A DNA stretch of 64,000 nucleotides from Veronia nyctiphanis (GCF_004116385.1 NZ_PEIB01000010.1:62001-126000), one strand, 5' to 3'. Counted from the stretch's first letter, positions 39,894 through 48,822 are shown. Made by a program: numbers and translations. Notes: generated by a model not told the origin, from the letters alone.

Positions 39894-40559
39894 ATGCAAA
39901 AGTTTCTTGTGGCAGACGATCATCCCCTGTTCAGGGATGCGCTGGTATCAGTGGTCCGAGGTCGCTTTCAGGATGCGCAAATTCTTGAATCAGACGAGAT
40001 TGATCAAACACTGGTTCTCGCTGAACAACATGCTGACATTGACCTGATCCTGCTCGATCTGAACATGCCAGGTATGGCAGGTCTAAAAGGATTGCTAGAA
40101 CTTAGAAACCGATTCCCTCTTCATCCCGTCGCCATTATCTCAGCAGAAACGAATCGCCAGACCATTTTGCAAACCATCACCTACGGGGCGGTCGGCTTTA
40201 TTTCCAAAAGTGCTGCCAGAGCACAAATGGCCGATGCTATCGAGCAGATACTTGCCGGACACGTTTTTCTACCCGCTAATATTATTCGCTCCTCGGAGCA
40301 AGCTTCAGCATCAATCAGCCAAAACGATACCGGGTTTTCACCGGAAATGTTGCACACATTGACCCGTCGTCAATTACTGGTGCTCAAATCCATGGCGCAA
40401 GGTGCAGCGAACAAGAAGATTGCCTATGACCTGAATATCTCAGAGACCACAGTGAAATCGCACGTTTCGGCAATTCTACGAAAACTAGGGGTTCACAACC
40501 GAATTCAGGCAGTGGTTGGCGTGACGAACATTGACTTCGATCGCTACCTGAAACGCTGA
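39894..40559 (+). CDS. LuxR/NarL-type response regulator (ErdR-like)
   Basis: 221 residues. Receiver domain with acidic pocket (FLVADDHPLFRDAL), phosphoacceptor Asp in IDLILLDLNMPGMAGL, Thr/Ser switch in VAIISAETNRQ and Lys in GFISKSA. The C-terminal LuxR HTH has LTRRQLLVLKSMAQGAANKK and TVKSHVSAILRKLGVHNR. The neighbours (NahK-like kinase on one side, ExaC-type aldehyde dehydrogenase on the other) match the ErdR setting in Pseudomonas aeruginosa, where the regulator controls ethanol oxidation genes. Function by analogy. Confidence 0.87.
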   Translation: MQKFLVADDHPLFRDALVSVVRGRFQDAQILESDEIDQTLVLAEQHADIDLILLDLNMPGMAGLKGLLELRNRFPLHPVAIISAETNRQTILQTITYGAVGFISKSAARAQMADAIEQILAGHVFLPANIIRSSEQASASISQNDTGFSPEMLHTLTRRQLLVLKSMAQGAANKKIAYDLNISETTVKSHVSAILRKLGVHNRIQAVVGVTNIDFDRYLKR

Positions 40560-40648
40560 TAAAAGCCAGACGCCCTCTGTATTTACAATAATCTGCATTT
40601 ACAACAATCTGTACTCACAATAATAGTGAAGAAGACAGTGTCGAAAGT

Positions 40649-40665
40649 GGCGGGCAACGCCCGCC
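40649..40665. terminator. Hairpin between response regulator and aldehyde dehydrogenase
   Basis: GGCGGGC-AAC-GCCCGCC, a perfect 7-bp GC stem between convergent genes. No U-run, so a weak terminator. Confidence 0.45.
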
Positions 40666-40677
40666 TGCATTGGGAGA

Positions 40678-42186
40678 TTAGAAGAAGCCTAGCGGATTAA
40701 TATCGTAGCTGACCAACAAGTTCTTTGTCTGCTGATAGTGGTCGAGCATCATCTTATGGGTTTCACGGCCAATACCGGATTTCTTGTAGCCACCGAACGC
40801 TGCGTGTGCCGGATAAAGGTGATAGCAGTTAGTCCACACGCGACCTGCCTGTACAGCACGGCCAACACGATAGGCACGGTTACTGTCGCGAGTCCAAAGG
40901 CCTGCACCCAGTCCGTATTCGGTATCGTTGGCGATTGCAATGGCTTCCGCTTCATCTTTGAAAGTGGTGACACCGATGACAGGGCCGAAGATTTCCTCCT
41001 GGAACACCCGCATGCTGTTCTCGCCTTTGAAGATCGTTGGTTGCACATAGTAACCACCACCGAAGTCCGCAGCCTGACCGCCAGTAAGCACTTCTGCCCC
41101 CTCAGCACGGCCAATATCCAGATAGCCCATGATCTTATCAAACTGCTCATCCGACGCCTGTGCACCCACCTGTGTTTCGGTGTCGAGCGGATTACCGTGT
41201 TTGATCAATTTCGCACGCTCGACCACGCGGGCAATGAACTCATCATAGATGCTTTCCTGCACTAACACGCGAGACGGACAGGTACACACCTCACCCTGAT
41301 TGAAGAACGCCAGCACCGTCCCCTCAATCGCTTTACTGATGAAGGCCTCCTCCTGCTGCATAACGTCTTCGAAATAAATATTCGGTGATTTACCACCCAG
41401 CTCAACGGTAGAAGGGATAAGGTTATCCGCAGCACAACGGAGCACATGATTACCGATAGCCGTCGAGCCAGTGAACGCCAGTTTGGCAATACGATCTGAG
41501 GTTGCAAGCGCCTGACCCGCTTCCGGGCCCATGCCGTTAACCACATTGAGCACACCCGGTGGAATAAGATCACCAATGATTTCCATCAAGAGTAAAATAG
41601 TGGTTGGCGTCTGCTCAGCAGGTTTCAAGACAATACAGTTACCTGCCGCCATGGCTGGCGCGATTTTCCAAGCCGCCATCAACAACGGGAAGTTCCAGGG
41701 AATGATCTGACCCACCACACCCAGCGGCTCGTGAATATGGTACGCCACTGTGTTTGCATCAATCTCGCCAATGCTGCCTTCCTGCGCACGAATACAACCT
41801 GCGAAGTAACGGAAGTGATCGACACACAAAGGCAAATCTGCTGCCAGTGTTTCACGTACTGCTTTACCGTTTTCCCATGTTTCGGCAACCGCAAGGTACT
41901 CAATATTGGCTTCTATTCTGTCAGCGATTTTGAGTAAAAGATTCGAGCGTTCAGTGACCGACGTTGCACCCCATGCGTCTTTTGCATTGTGCGCCGCATC
42001 CAAGGCCAGTTCGATATCTTCTGTCGTTGAACGAGGAATTTCTGCGATGGCGTCGCCCGTGCAGGGTGACGTATCTATGAAGTATTGACCTTTAACCGGC
42101 GCTACCCAGTCACCACCAATATAATTGCCGTAGCGAGCTTTAAAATTGACGACTGCGCCGTCCGTGCCAGGTTTTGCGTAAATCAT
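40678..42186 (-). CDS. NAD-dependent aldehyde dehydrogenase, ExaC/AldB/AcoD type
   Basis: Oxidises acetaldehyde-type aldehydes to acids. About 502 residues. NAD-binding [20 protein letters not shown] and [22 protein letters not shown], active-site base in VELGGKSPN, catalytic Cys in [13 protein letters not shown] and the C-terminal [13 protein letters not shown] motif are intact. The ATG at 42186 with AGGTG upstream is chosen over GTG at 42192. Adjacent ErdR-like regulator and hybrid kinase mirror P. aeruginosa erdR-exaC, so a role in ethanol or acetaldehyde use is likely. Confidence 0.9.
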   Translation of the reverse strand: MIYAKPGTDGAVVNFKARYGNYIGGDWVAPVKGQYFIDTSPCTGDAIAEIPRSTTEDIELALDAAHNAKDAWGATSVTERSNLLLKIADRIEANIEYLAVAETWENGKAVRETLAADLPLCVDHFRYFAGCIRAQEGSIGEIDANTVAYHIHEPLGVVGQIIPWNFPLLMAAWKIAPAMAAGNCIVLKPAEQTPTTILLLMEIIGDLIPPGVLNVVNGMGPEAGQALATSDRIAKLAFTGSTAIGNHVLRCAADNLIPSTVELGGKSPNIYFEDVMQQEEAFISKAIEGTVLAFFNQGEVCTCPSRVLVQESIYDEFIARVVERAKLIKHGNPLDTETQVGAQASDEQFDKIMGYLDIGRAEGAEVLTGGQAADFGGGYYVQPTIFKGENSMRVFQEEIFGPVIGVTTFKDEAEAIAIANDTEYGLGAGLWTRDSNRAYRVGRAVQAGRVWTNCYHLYPAHAAFGGYKKSGIGRETHKMMLDHYQQTKNLLVSYDINPLGFF

Positions 42187-42544
42187 TTTCACACCTCATC
42201 GGTATTATTGGCGAATGTCTTCTGACGTTTCCTTTCGCTCCCATTTGCCCTTTCACCATCTGGCATAAGAACACCTTGTGACACTCAGCCGTTGCGTTAT
42301 TGGCTTCTTTGGGTCGCAGGCTGACTGATCTCGGATTCAGTATGACAATGGAGGAAAATCCCTCCATCCACTCTTGGTGGACAAAACCTCATACTTTAGG
42401 AGGAGGCGAAGACGTAAAACGGATAGTCAGATGGGGTGTAAAAGAGAGATGAAACGAAGAGGATACCGACGGTGAATGCGCTATTTGACAACAAAGGGGT
42501 GAAAGTAACGCATAACCAAAGAAAAAATGACAAACCTCGTGAAT
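42187..42544. other. Upstream region of the aldehyde dehydrogenase
   Basis: About 360 bp without a supported gene. It contains an inverted repeat ATGGAGG-N6-CCTCCAT at about 42347-42366, roughly 165 bp before the dehydrogenase start, a possible regulator-binding site. No sigma-54 motif was found. Confidence 0.4.
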
Positions 42545-42570
42545 AAAAAAAGCCGTGCAATGCACGGCCT
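42545..42570 (-). terminator. Terminator of the outer-membrane protein gene
   Basis: On the minus strand GGCCGTGC-ATT-GCACGGC followed by TTTTTTT, 22 bp past the stop. Confidence 0.9.
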
Positions 42571-42592
42571 CTTCTTTTCAGTCAAATCGCTT

Positions 42593-43249
42593 TTAGAAGT
42601 CGATTTCAACACCAGCAAACAGACCAGATTGCTGATACTTCAATGTGCTTACGTCGCCGATTTCCAAGTCATGGTCGATTGTGCGGTAACCTGCTTTCAG
42701 GTTAATGTCTGCAGCAACCAGACCCAGAGAGTAGATAGCACCCGCTTCTGCGTCAAAGGTTTTAGAATCTTTGAATTCACCCACGTTACCCGTTGCGAAG
42801 ATAAAGAATGGCGTTGCAGGAATACCGACACGCACATCGCCGTAAATCGCCGGCTGGAAGTTGTCGATCTTCTGGTTTAAGAAGTCACCACCACCGAACT
42901 TATGCAGAGTCAGACCTGCATCAATAGAGACCAAATCGTTATCTAAGATCTCGTAGTAAAGCGTTGCGTCCATTTGATCAAACGACACTTTTTCATTGTT
43001 AGTCTTTTTGTCCGCTTCAACGGCGGTGTAACGCACTTTAACGTTTGGTACCAAAGGGATGAAGTGCTCAAGAGAAGCCGTAAAGGAATTATGCAGAGTA
43101 GAATCTTCATCTTTATTGCTGTTTACATCGGACTTCGCAAACCACGCGTCGTAACCAACTTTACCACCAAGCAGCATATCTGCTTGCGCAGGCATTGAAA
43201 GCAAACCAGCAACCGCCAGAGCAGCAACAGAAAGGGTCGTTTTTTTCAT
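42593..43249 (-). CDS. Outer-membrane beta-barrel protein (TIGR04219-like family)
   Basis: 218 residues with a clear signal peptide (KKTTLSVAALAVAGLLSMPAQA) and alternating amphipathic strands typical of an 8-to-10-strand barrel. It begins GGKVGYDAWFAKSDVN and ends with aromatic SGLFAGVEIDF, the BAM recognition type C-terminal Phe. It resembles a vibrio family of small outer-membrane proteins with no known function. Start at 43249 (MKKTT) rather than the longer in-frame start at 43321, because the signal peptide begins there. Confidence 0.8.
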   Translation of the reverse strand: MKKTTLSVAALAVAGLLSMPAQADMLLGGKVGYDAWFAKSDVNSNKDEDSTLHNSFTASLEHFIPLVPNVKVRYTAVEADKKTNNEKVSFDQMDATLYYEILDNDLVSIDAGLTLHKFGGGDFLNQKIDNFQPAIYGDVRVGIPATPFFIFATGNVGEFKDSKTFDAEAGAIYSLGLVAADINLKAGYRTIDHDLEIGDVSTLKYQQSGLFAGVEIDF

Positions 43250-43404
43250 GGGAAGGGCTCCGCCTATCTCTTTGAATAAAGTTCGGCAAACTATATCAGA
43301 TGGGTTTAAAAGAATCCGCACCGGCGGATAAATATTTCCAGCGGTGCGGCATTAGTTCATTCAGCTTTTCTGTGTGTTTACACGTTAGCTCTATCTTCTA
43401 CAAC

Positions 43405-43668
43405 TTATCTGTGTTTTCTGCGATACGTACGCGAGCGGTCGTAGCAGTAATCACGGCAGCGGCGTGCGCTTTTATCTTTTCCTCGGAACAACCATATAAT
43501 GGCTCCAATTAAGATAATCCAAGGTAGCATCTTGAACAGCAGGCCGAGCATGCCAGCTAACGCCATGATCACGAAGCCAACAACCACAGCAGCGAAAATA
43601 CCGATGGCACTCACGCCCGTTACAATCAATGCCAATGCAAAACCAACCAAGAATAGCAGTTCAGTCAT
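43405..43668 (-). CDS. pspG: Phage shock protein PspG
   Basis: Small inner-membrane effector of the phage-shock response. 87 residues from MTELLFLVGFALALIVTGVS; two hydrophobic segments, then LPWIILIGAIIWLFRGKDKS and a basic, tyrosine-rich tail. The first 60 residues match E. coli PspG. The ATG at 43668 follows GGGAGAAAGG. The pspABC/F genes are not in this window; pspG is usually an unlinked PspF/sigma-54 target. Confidence 0.88.
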   Translation of the reverse strand: MTELLFLVGFALALIVTGVSAIGIFAAVVVGFVIMALAGMLGLLFKMLPWIILIGAIIWLFRGKDKSARRCRDYCYDRSRTYRRKHR

Positions 43669-43678
43669 ACCTTTCTCC

Positions 43679-43730
43679 CTTTGTGCAATCTCTATTGCCA
43701 TTTGTTATTTGCCCATAACATTGCACAAAG
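43679..43730. promoter_or_regulatory. Inverted repeat and sigma-54-like element upstream of pspG
   Basis: CTTTGTGCAAT (43679-43689) and ATTGCACAAAG (43720-43730) form a perfect 11-bp inverted repeat 30 bp apart. On the minus strand TGGCAATAGAGATTGC resembles a sigma-54 -24/-12 element, but the GG-GC spacing is 11 instead of 10. It may be the PspF-dependent promoter region. Confidence 0.4.
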
Positions 43731-43773
43731 CAGGCCAACTTTTTAAACATCTTATTTTTCAATACGTTAAACG

Positions 43774-43799
43774 AAAAACACAGCCAAGTGGCTGTGTTT
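43774..43799 (-). terminator. Terminator of dusA
   Basis: On the minus strand AAACACAGCC-ACTT-GGCTGTGTTTTT, about 70 bp past dusA. Confidence 0.85.
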
Positions 43800-43870
43800 C
43801 ACTGAATAGAGTTGGTTAAATTTACCACTGTTATTGGTCTAAATTACCTAATTGCTTTTAACTCAAGGGG

Positions 43871-44896
43871 TTAGACATCTAACTCGGCGGGTATCTTCGC
43901 CATTGCCTCTTCAAGCACTTCGAGTCCCGCACCCGGTTTGTGGGCATTTTCGCTGATATGACGACGCCAAAGCCTCGCACCCGGCATATTCTGAAACAGC
44001 CCAAGCATGTGGCGAGTAATATGGCCAAGGTAAGAGCCTTCAGCTAATTGCTGCTCAATATATGGGAACATGGCACGAACCGCTTCACGGCGCTTAAGCA
44101 TCGGCGTATCAGAGCCGAACAGGCGCTGGTCAACTTCCGCCAGCAGATACGGGCTTTGGTAGGCTTCGCGGCCAATCATCACACCATCAAGGTGCTGTAA
44201 ATGCGCTTCCGCTTCTTCCATCGACTTAATGCCGCCGTTTATCGCCATCGTCAGGTCAGGGAAGTCTTTTTTCAGCTGATACACACGCGGATAATCCAGC
44301 GGCGGAATTTCGCGGTTTTCTTTCGGGCTCAAGCCAGAGAGCCACGCCTTACGGGCATGAATAGTGAAATCTTCACAGCCGCCTTTCTCGTTCACCGTGC
44401 CAACAAAGTCGACCAGAAACTGGTAGCTGTCTTGCTCATCAATACCGATACGGGTTTTCACCGTAACCGGAATATCCGCCACTTCACGCATCGCCGCGAC
44501 ACACTCAGCCACCAGCAAAGGCTCAGCCATCAAACAGGCACCGAAACGGCCATTTTGCACACGATCAGACGGACAACCGACATTAAGGTTTATTTCATCA
44601 TAGCCACGCTCTTGCGCCAGCTTGGCACAATGCGCCAAATCAGCCGGGTTAGAGCCACCAAGCTGCAACGCAACAGGATGCTCTTGCTCGCTGAAGCGAA
44701 GGTAGTCTCCCTTACCGTGAATAATTGCACCCGTTGTCACCATCTCGGTATACAGCAGGGCATTTTTCGACAGAATACGGTGGAAATAACGACAATGACG
44801 ATCTGTCCAATCCAGCATCGGCGCAACGCTGAATCGCTGCATCGGGTGATTAGCAGCAGTGTCGGTATTTTCCTGCGTGTTCAATGGGTTCGACAT
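43871..44896 (-). CDS. dusA: tRNA-dihydrouridine synthase A
   Basis: FMN enzyme that reduces uridines in the D-loop of tRNA. 341 residues. N-terminal [40 protein letters not shown] with the catalytic Cys, [39 protein letters not shown] and [11 protein letters not shown] are intact. The 5' end of dusA is a known attachment site for a family of tyrosine integrases, and an integrase remnant begins about 100-180 bp upstream here. The dusA coding region itself is complete. Confidence 0.95.
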   Translation of the reverse strand: MSNPLNTQENTDTAANHPMQRFSVAPMLDWTDRHCRYFHRILSKNALLYTEMVTTGAIIHGKGDYLRFSEQEHPVALQLGGSNPADLAHCAKLAQERGYDEINLNVGCPSDRVQNGRFGACLMAEPLLVAECVAAMREVADIPVTVKTRIGIDEQDSYQFLVDFVGTVNEKGGCEDFTIHARKAWLSGLSPKENREIPPLDYPRVYQLKKDFPDLTMAINGGIKSMEEAEAHLQHLDGVMIGREAYQSPYLLAEVDQRLFGSDTPMLKRREAVRAMFPYIEQQLAEGSYLGHITRHMLGLFQNMPGARLWRRHISENAHKPGAGLEVLEEAMAKIPAELDV

Positions 44897-45079
44897 ATCG
44901 TTTTACTACCTAAATATTCTTAAATTCGCACAACGCTAGTTCACAACAATATCATCAGCTTAGCCAGAGAATGACGCAATCAACCATTGGTAGATGGCTA
45001 ACAACGCTCAATGGAGGCTCTTTGACACTGCTATTAGTGTGAAAAATTGGAGCGAGATTATACAACGAGACGGCAGAAC

Positions 45080-45642
45080 ATTTAAGCAAAAAGCCAGAAG
45101 CGCACCCGCAGGCCGACAACGGTTGAACTCGAAAAACTGCGCGAATGTTTGCAAGCCCGCCAAGATTACCGGGCGAACGGTGCAGTGCGAATTCCGTTTA
45201 TCGATATTCTCGATTTTTCTATACTCACCTGTATGCGAATCGGTGAAGTGTGCGAACTAAAGTGGGAAGACCTCAACACCGACCATAAAACCGTGGTAGT
45301 GCGTGACAGAAAAGACCCCCGGAAAAAAGAGGGCAACCACATGCTGGTGCCCCTGTTGGGTGAGTCATTTGCAATTGCCCGCCGACAGCCACAAATCCAT
45401 GACCGCATATTCCCCTACAATTCGCGCAGCGTGACCGCAGGTTTCAGCGGGTACGCAACGCACTGGGCATAGAATATTTGCGTTATCACGATTTACGACG
45501 TGAAGGTGCCAGCCAGTTGTTTGAGGCAGGTTACAGCATAGAAGAAGTGGCGCAGGTAACAGGGCATAGAAACCTCAACATACTTTGGCAAGTTTACACC
45601 CAACTATTCCCCCATAAACTTCACGAGAAAGTAGTCAAATAA
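45080..45642 (+). pseudogene. Tyrosine recombinase (phage integrase), C-terminal remnant, copy 1
   Basis: Catalytic domain of a tyrosine integrase without its N-terminal DNA-binding part. Readable from TVELEKLRECLQARQDY through ILTCMRIGEVCELKWEDL (catalytic Arg), then, after one missing base near 45442, VRNALGIEYLRYHDLRREGA (HxxR), VAQVTGHRNLNILW (His) and QVYTQLFPHKL (Tyr nucleophile). All five catalytic positions can be traced, but the missing N-terminus and frame break make it a remnant. The 3' part is duplicated at 46477-46722. It sits just upstream of dusA, transcribed away from it. Confidence 0.85.
45440..45642 (+). repeat. Direct repeat, copy 1 (integrase 3' end)
   Basis: About 200 bp from GTTTCAGCGGG to the stop, close to 90% identical by eye to 46522-46722. 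Upstream homology continues for about 35 bp to TGACCGCATATTCCC, interrupted by an 11-bp deletion in copy 2. The two copies flank the AT-rich cargo gene. Confidence 0.85.
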
Positions 45643-45665
45643 TCAATAGGAAACCTAAGAATAAT

Positions 45666-46271
45666 TCAAGTGAATTTAATTATATCAAAGCCACCTCTAT
45701 CTAAGTTATTCGGATTTGGTTTTGCAACTAGAAAATAGGGCTTTTCATCACTAGACAGAGGTATATCAACGGGTTTAAAAAGGTCAGAATGCAGTTTATC
45801 ATCATTAGTCTGCTTTAATTTACCATCAAACCCTGACTTACCAATAAGTGTCCAATGATTGGGTAGATTGAGGCTTGTAGAATTAAAACCTTCAGGAAGG
45901 TTAATAATAACGTTAGGAGACTCTGTATATTTTAGAACATTCTTTTCCGAAAATATATTTGAAGACTCATGGTCATTTCTTCCTTCTGGTGAAATATCAG
46001 CTCTACCAGGTGGAAGAGGTAATTGATGTGCGCCAGGATGAAAAGTGGTTAAACCCCTCTTAGACCTACTATTTGCATTGGGATTTAACTGAGAATAGAC
46101 TCTATCCTTATTGAGCTTTTCTTCATGTTGAGTATTAAAACTTAAAGCTCTATTATTTTGTCTTGGCTTAACCGTTCTTTTACTTTTTTTTATATTTCCT
46201 TGAGAAGGGTTTTCATCTCTCCTAGAAAAGCTAGTACCATTGTTTGAACCTAAAACTCTAATATCGTTCAC
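45666..46271 (-). CDS. Unrecognised cargo gene between integrase repeats
   Basis: 201 residues from a GTG start preceded by AGGAG at 7 bp (46279-46283), an excellent ribosome site. I recognise no family. The N-terminal about 55 residues are rich in Asn, Ser, Arg and Lys and look disordered (VLGSNNGTSFSRRDENPSQG). The rest contains ESPNVIINLPEGFNSTSLNL and ends PNNLDRGGFDIIKFT, suggesting a small beta-rich domain. No signal peptide, membrane segment or catalytic motif. Base composition is much more AT-rich than the core genes, consistent with transfer. It could be a secreted or toxin-type protein, but nothing in the sequence proves it. Confidence 0.65.
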   Translation of the reverse strand: MNDIRVLGSNNGTSFSRRDENPSQGNIKKSKRTVKPRQNNRALSFNTQHEEKLNKDRVYSQLNPNANSRSKRGLTTFHPGAHQLPLPPGRADISPEGRNDHESSNIFSEKNVLKYTESPNVIINLPEGFNSTSLNLPNHWTLIGKSGFDGKLKQTNDDKLHSDLFKPVDIPLSSDEKPYFLVAKPNPNNLDRGGFDIIKFT

Positions 46272-46476
46272 GATTTAACTCCTAAATAAAAACTAAGCAG
46301 TCCCACATTACATTTATAATTACTTTATTTAGTGTGTCTTTTTTAAGAAAAAAATAGTTTTTAATATTAAATATGAATTATAAATTTATTTTATAATGTA
46401 ATAAGAATTTAAGTTTTAAATGTTTGGCGATACTTTTCTCACTCAACGAGCTTGAGCAAATGATTATCTCGACAGT
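46272..46476. other. Very AT-rich spacer in the island
   Basis: About 200 bp of strongly AT-rich DNA (runs such as TTTTTTAAGAAAAAAATAG) holding the promoter of the cargo gene. No ORF. Confidence 0.45.
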
Positions 46477-46722
46477 CGCAAACCAGTGACCGCATATTCC
46501 CTTACAATTCGCGCAGGGTTTCAGCGGGTGCGCAATGCACTGGGCATTGAAGATTTGCGTTATCACGATTTACGCCGGGAAGGTGCCAGCCGATTGTTTG
46601 AGGCAGGTTACAGCATAGAAGAAGTGGCGCAGGTAACAGGCCATAGAAACCTAAACATACTTTGGCAGGTTTACACCCAACTATTCCCGCATAAGCTGCA
46701 TGATAAAACACTCGCAGAATGA
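46477..46722 (+). pseudogene. Tyrosine recombinase C-terminal remnant, copy 2 (direct repeat)
   Basis: Second copy of the integrase 3' end: RVRNALGIEDLRYHDLRREG, EEVAQVTGHRNLNILW and QVYTQLFPHKLHDK. It retains HxxR, His and Tyr but lacks the Arg-bearing segment, and its first codons are in a different frame because of an 11-bp deletion near 46516. It cannot encode a working integrase. Confidence 0.85.
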
Positions 46723-47130
46723 CAAAATGCCCCCCACCCCACGGGGACTACGTTCTTTTAGCCTTTTGCACCCAAACCTTTCACATACTCGCAACCGATA
46801 AAAGCGAATAGAAATCACTTTGCTGTACTCAGCAAATTATTTCTCAATATTGGTACATTTTTAGAGCAAAAGCTCTTAGGCAGGATTCTCGCCTCATGCC
46901 CAGTTTGGTATGCTCTTTCCAATATAATTTATATCCCCAGTTTGGTGTATTTTTCCGCGCATGGTTTGCTACAAGACTCCACACGTGAGTGGATTCGGGG
47001 CGTACTGACGATGTCAGATTTTGCCCATGAATTATATTGGACTAATTGTAGGAATTATCTTGGACACTTTGGGGTATATAACACTGTTATACGCTCACCC
47101 AACATTCAAAAATCATTCAAAGAGTTAATA
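46723..47130. other. Region upstream of the OLD-family gene
   Basis: About 400 bp. It has a perfect small hairpin AGAGC-AAAA-GCTCT (about 46863-46876) and a direct repeat CCCAGTTTGGT at 46899-46909 and 46936-46946. An open frame runs from 46942 into the OLD gene, but its first 63 codons (for example LLQDSTREWIRGVLTMSDF) do not look like the family N-terminus and are probably non-native or a remnant. Confidence 0.45.
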
Positions 47131-48822
47131 ATGGAACTTATAAAATCAATTATTCATAATTTCAGATCAATAAAAGATGCTGAATTTGAAATAAACCCAT
47201 ATACATTGGTCGTTGGGGAAAATAATTCCGGAAAAACTAACTTATTATCAGTGCTAAGAGTATTTTATGAGGATGGCGGCTTAAAGTTTGATACAAAAAG
47301 GGACTTTCCAAAATTTGATACTGATGACAATGAGTCATGGATTGAATTACATTTTTTAACTACTGATGAAGAACAAGAAACCTTAAAAGACTCATATAAA
47401 TCATCTGATAAAATCCTAAAAGTTAGAAGGTACCTCGCATCAGAGAGTGGCAAGGTAAAAGCCAGACAATCAAATATTTATGCTTATGAAGGTGGTGAAC
47501 TTTCAGAAAGTCTATTCTATGGCGCTGCCAACATATCATCTTCGAAACTAGGTTCTGTCATATATATTCCGGCAGTTAGCAAAGTTGAAGACACTTTAAA
47601 AACTACTGGCCCATCTCCATTTAGAGATCTAATAAATCTTGTAATGAAAAAATCGGTTTCAGCCAGCGACTCATTTACAAATCTAAATAGTGCGTTTGAG
47701 AAATTTAACAGAGCATTCAAAACTGAGGAATCAAGTGGTCTTTCTATTGATTCTGTAAAAACGGATATAAATACAGAACTGTCACAATGGGGAGTTGCTC
47801 TTGATATTGAAGTGTCGCCGATTAACCCTGATGATATTGTTAAAAACCTCCTTAAACCTCACATAGAAGATCAAAAACTTGATGGTAAAAGAGTAGATAT
47901 CGCATCCTTTGGTCAAGGATTACAGAGACATTTGATTTTTACACTTATAAAAATGTCTGCTAAATACCATACTCCGAATAAATCCGCGAAGAAGGACTTT
48001 AATCCTGATTACACATTAATCTTATTTGAAGAGCCTGAAGCTTTCTTACATCCTTCTCAGCAGGACGTCTTATATAGAAATCTGATTGAACTTACCAAAG
48101 ACCAAGATCAGCAAGTAATTATTTCAACACATTCAGCCCAGTTCGTAAGTAAGTCTGTAGATACACTACCATCTATTTGTAAGCTTCATCGAACAGAAAA
48201 AGAGACTAAAGCTTATCAAGTCACAACTGAAAAACTAGAAGAAATATTAAGTAATAACTTGGTTGCAGCTAGACTAAGCGGTGAAGACCAAGATGCAGGC
48301 TTTGATGAAGATATAAGAATGTCAGATGAAGCCATAAAGTATTTCTTATGGTTAGATTCAGAGCGCTCAAGCTTATTCTTCGCTCGTCATGTTCTTTTAT
48401 GTGAAGGAGCATCAGAAAAGACTTATCTCGATTATCTTGCAGATAGCAATTGGAAATTCTTGAGAGAGCACAGAGTTTACATTTTAGACTGTGTTGGAAA
48501 GTTCAACATTCACCGTTTTATACACTTACTTACAGAGCTTGGCATTCCTCACTCTGTGATGTTTGATGGTGATAATGATAACAAGGGGAGAATTGATCAT
48601 CAGATGTGGAATAAACTGATTCATGATGCTCGAACCCCTATAACAACAGGAATACATCAGTTCCAATCTGATTTAGAAGGTTTCTTAGAGATAGAAAAAC
48701 CGGATAGAACTAGAAATGACTTGAAGCCGATAAATATCATTAAAAAACATGTTGGCGGTGAAATTCTGGAAGAAAAGCAACAGGCTCTTAAAGAAATCGT
48801 GCTTGAAATAACAGGTGTATAA
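47131..48822 (+). CDS. OLD-family ATP-dependent nuclease (ABC-type ATPase plus TOPRIM)
   Basis: 563 residues from MELIKSIIHNFRSIKD. ATPase half: Walker A VVGENNSGKTNLLSVLRVFY, ABC-like signature IASFGQGLQRHLIF, Walker B LILFEEPEAFLHPSQQD and H-loop ISTHSAQFV. The C-terminal TOPRIM domain has the acidic LLCEGASEKTYLDYLA and MFDGDNDNKG. OLD proteins are nucleases first known from phage P2, and relatives act in several anti-phage systems (for example Gabija GajA and PARIS). The later start 47131 is chosen because the domain begins there. AT-rich, no adjacent UvrD-like helicase, so not a standard Gabija pair. Followed after 65 bp by a membrane coiled-coil gene. Defence role inferred. Confidence 0.85.
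   Translation: MELIKSIIHNFRSIKDAEFEINPYTLVVGENNSGKTNLLSVLRVFYEDGGLKFDTKRDFPKFDTDDNESWIELHFLTTDEEQETLKDSYKSSDKILKVRRYLASESGKVKARQSNIYAYEGGELSESLFYGAANISSSKLGSVIYIPAVSKVEDTLKTTGPSPFRDLINLVMKKSVSASDSFTNLNSAFEKFNRAFKTEESSGLSIDSVKTDINTELSQWGVALDIEVSPINPDDIVKNLLKPHIEDQKLDGKRVDIASFGQGLQRHLIFTLIKMSAKYHTPNKSAKKDFNPDYTLILFEEPEAFLHPSQQDVLYRNLIELTKDQDQQVIISTHSAQFVSKSVDTLPSICKLHRTEKETKAYQVTTEKLEEILSNNLVAARLSGEDQDAGFDEDIRMSDEAIKYFLWLDSERSSLFFARHVLLCEGASEKTYLDYLADSNWKFLREHRVYILDCVGKFNIHRFIHLLTELGIPHSVMFDGDNDNKGRIDHQMWNKLIHDARTPITTGIHQFQSDLEGFLEIEKPDRTRNDLKPINIIKKHVGGEILEEKQQALKEIVLEITGV

Noticed and set aside
44994-45260. Standalone 88-residue ORF upstream of dusA
   Set aside because: It runs out of frame through integrase coding sequence; the first part overlaps the dusA promoter region and shows no family similarity.
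46942-47130. Extended start for the OLD gene
   Set aside because: The added 63 residues do not resemble OLD N-termini, and a good start with the typical MELIKSIIHNFRSIKD begins at 47131.
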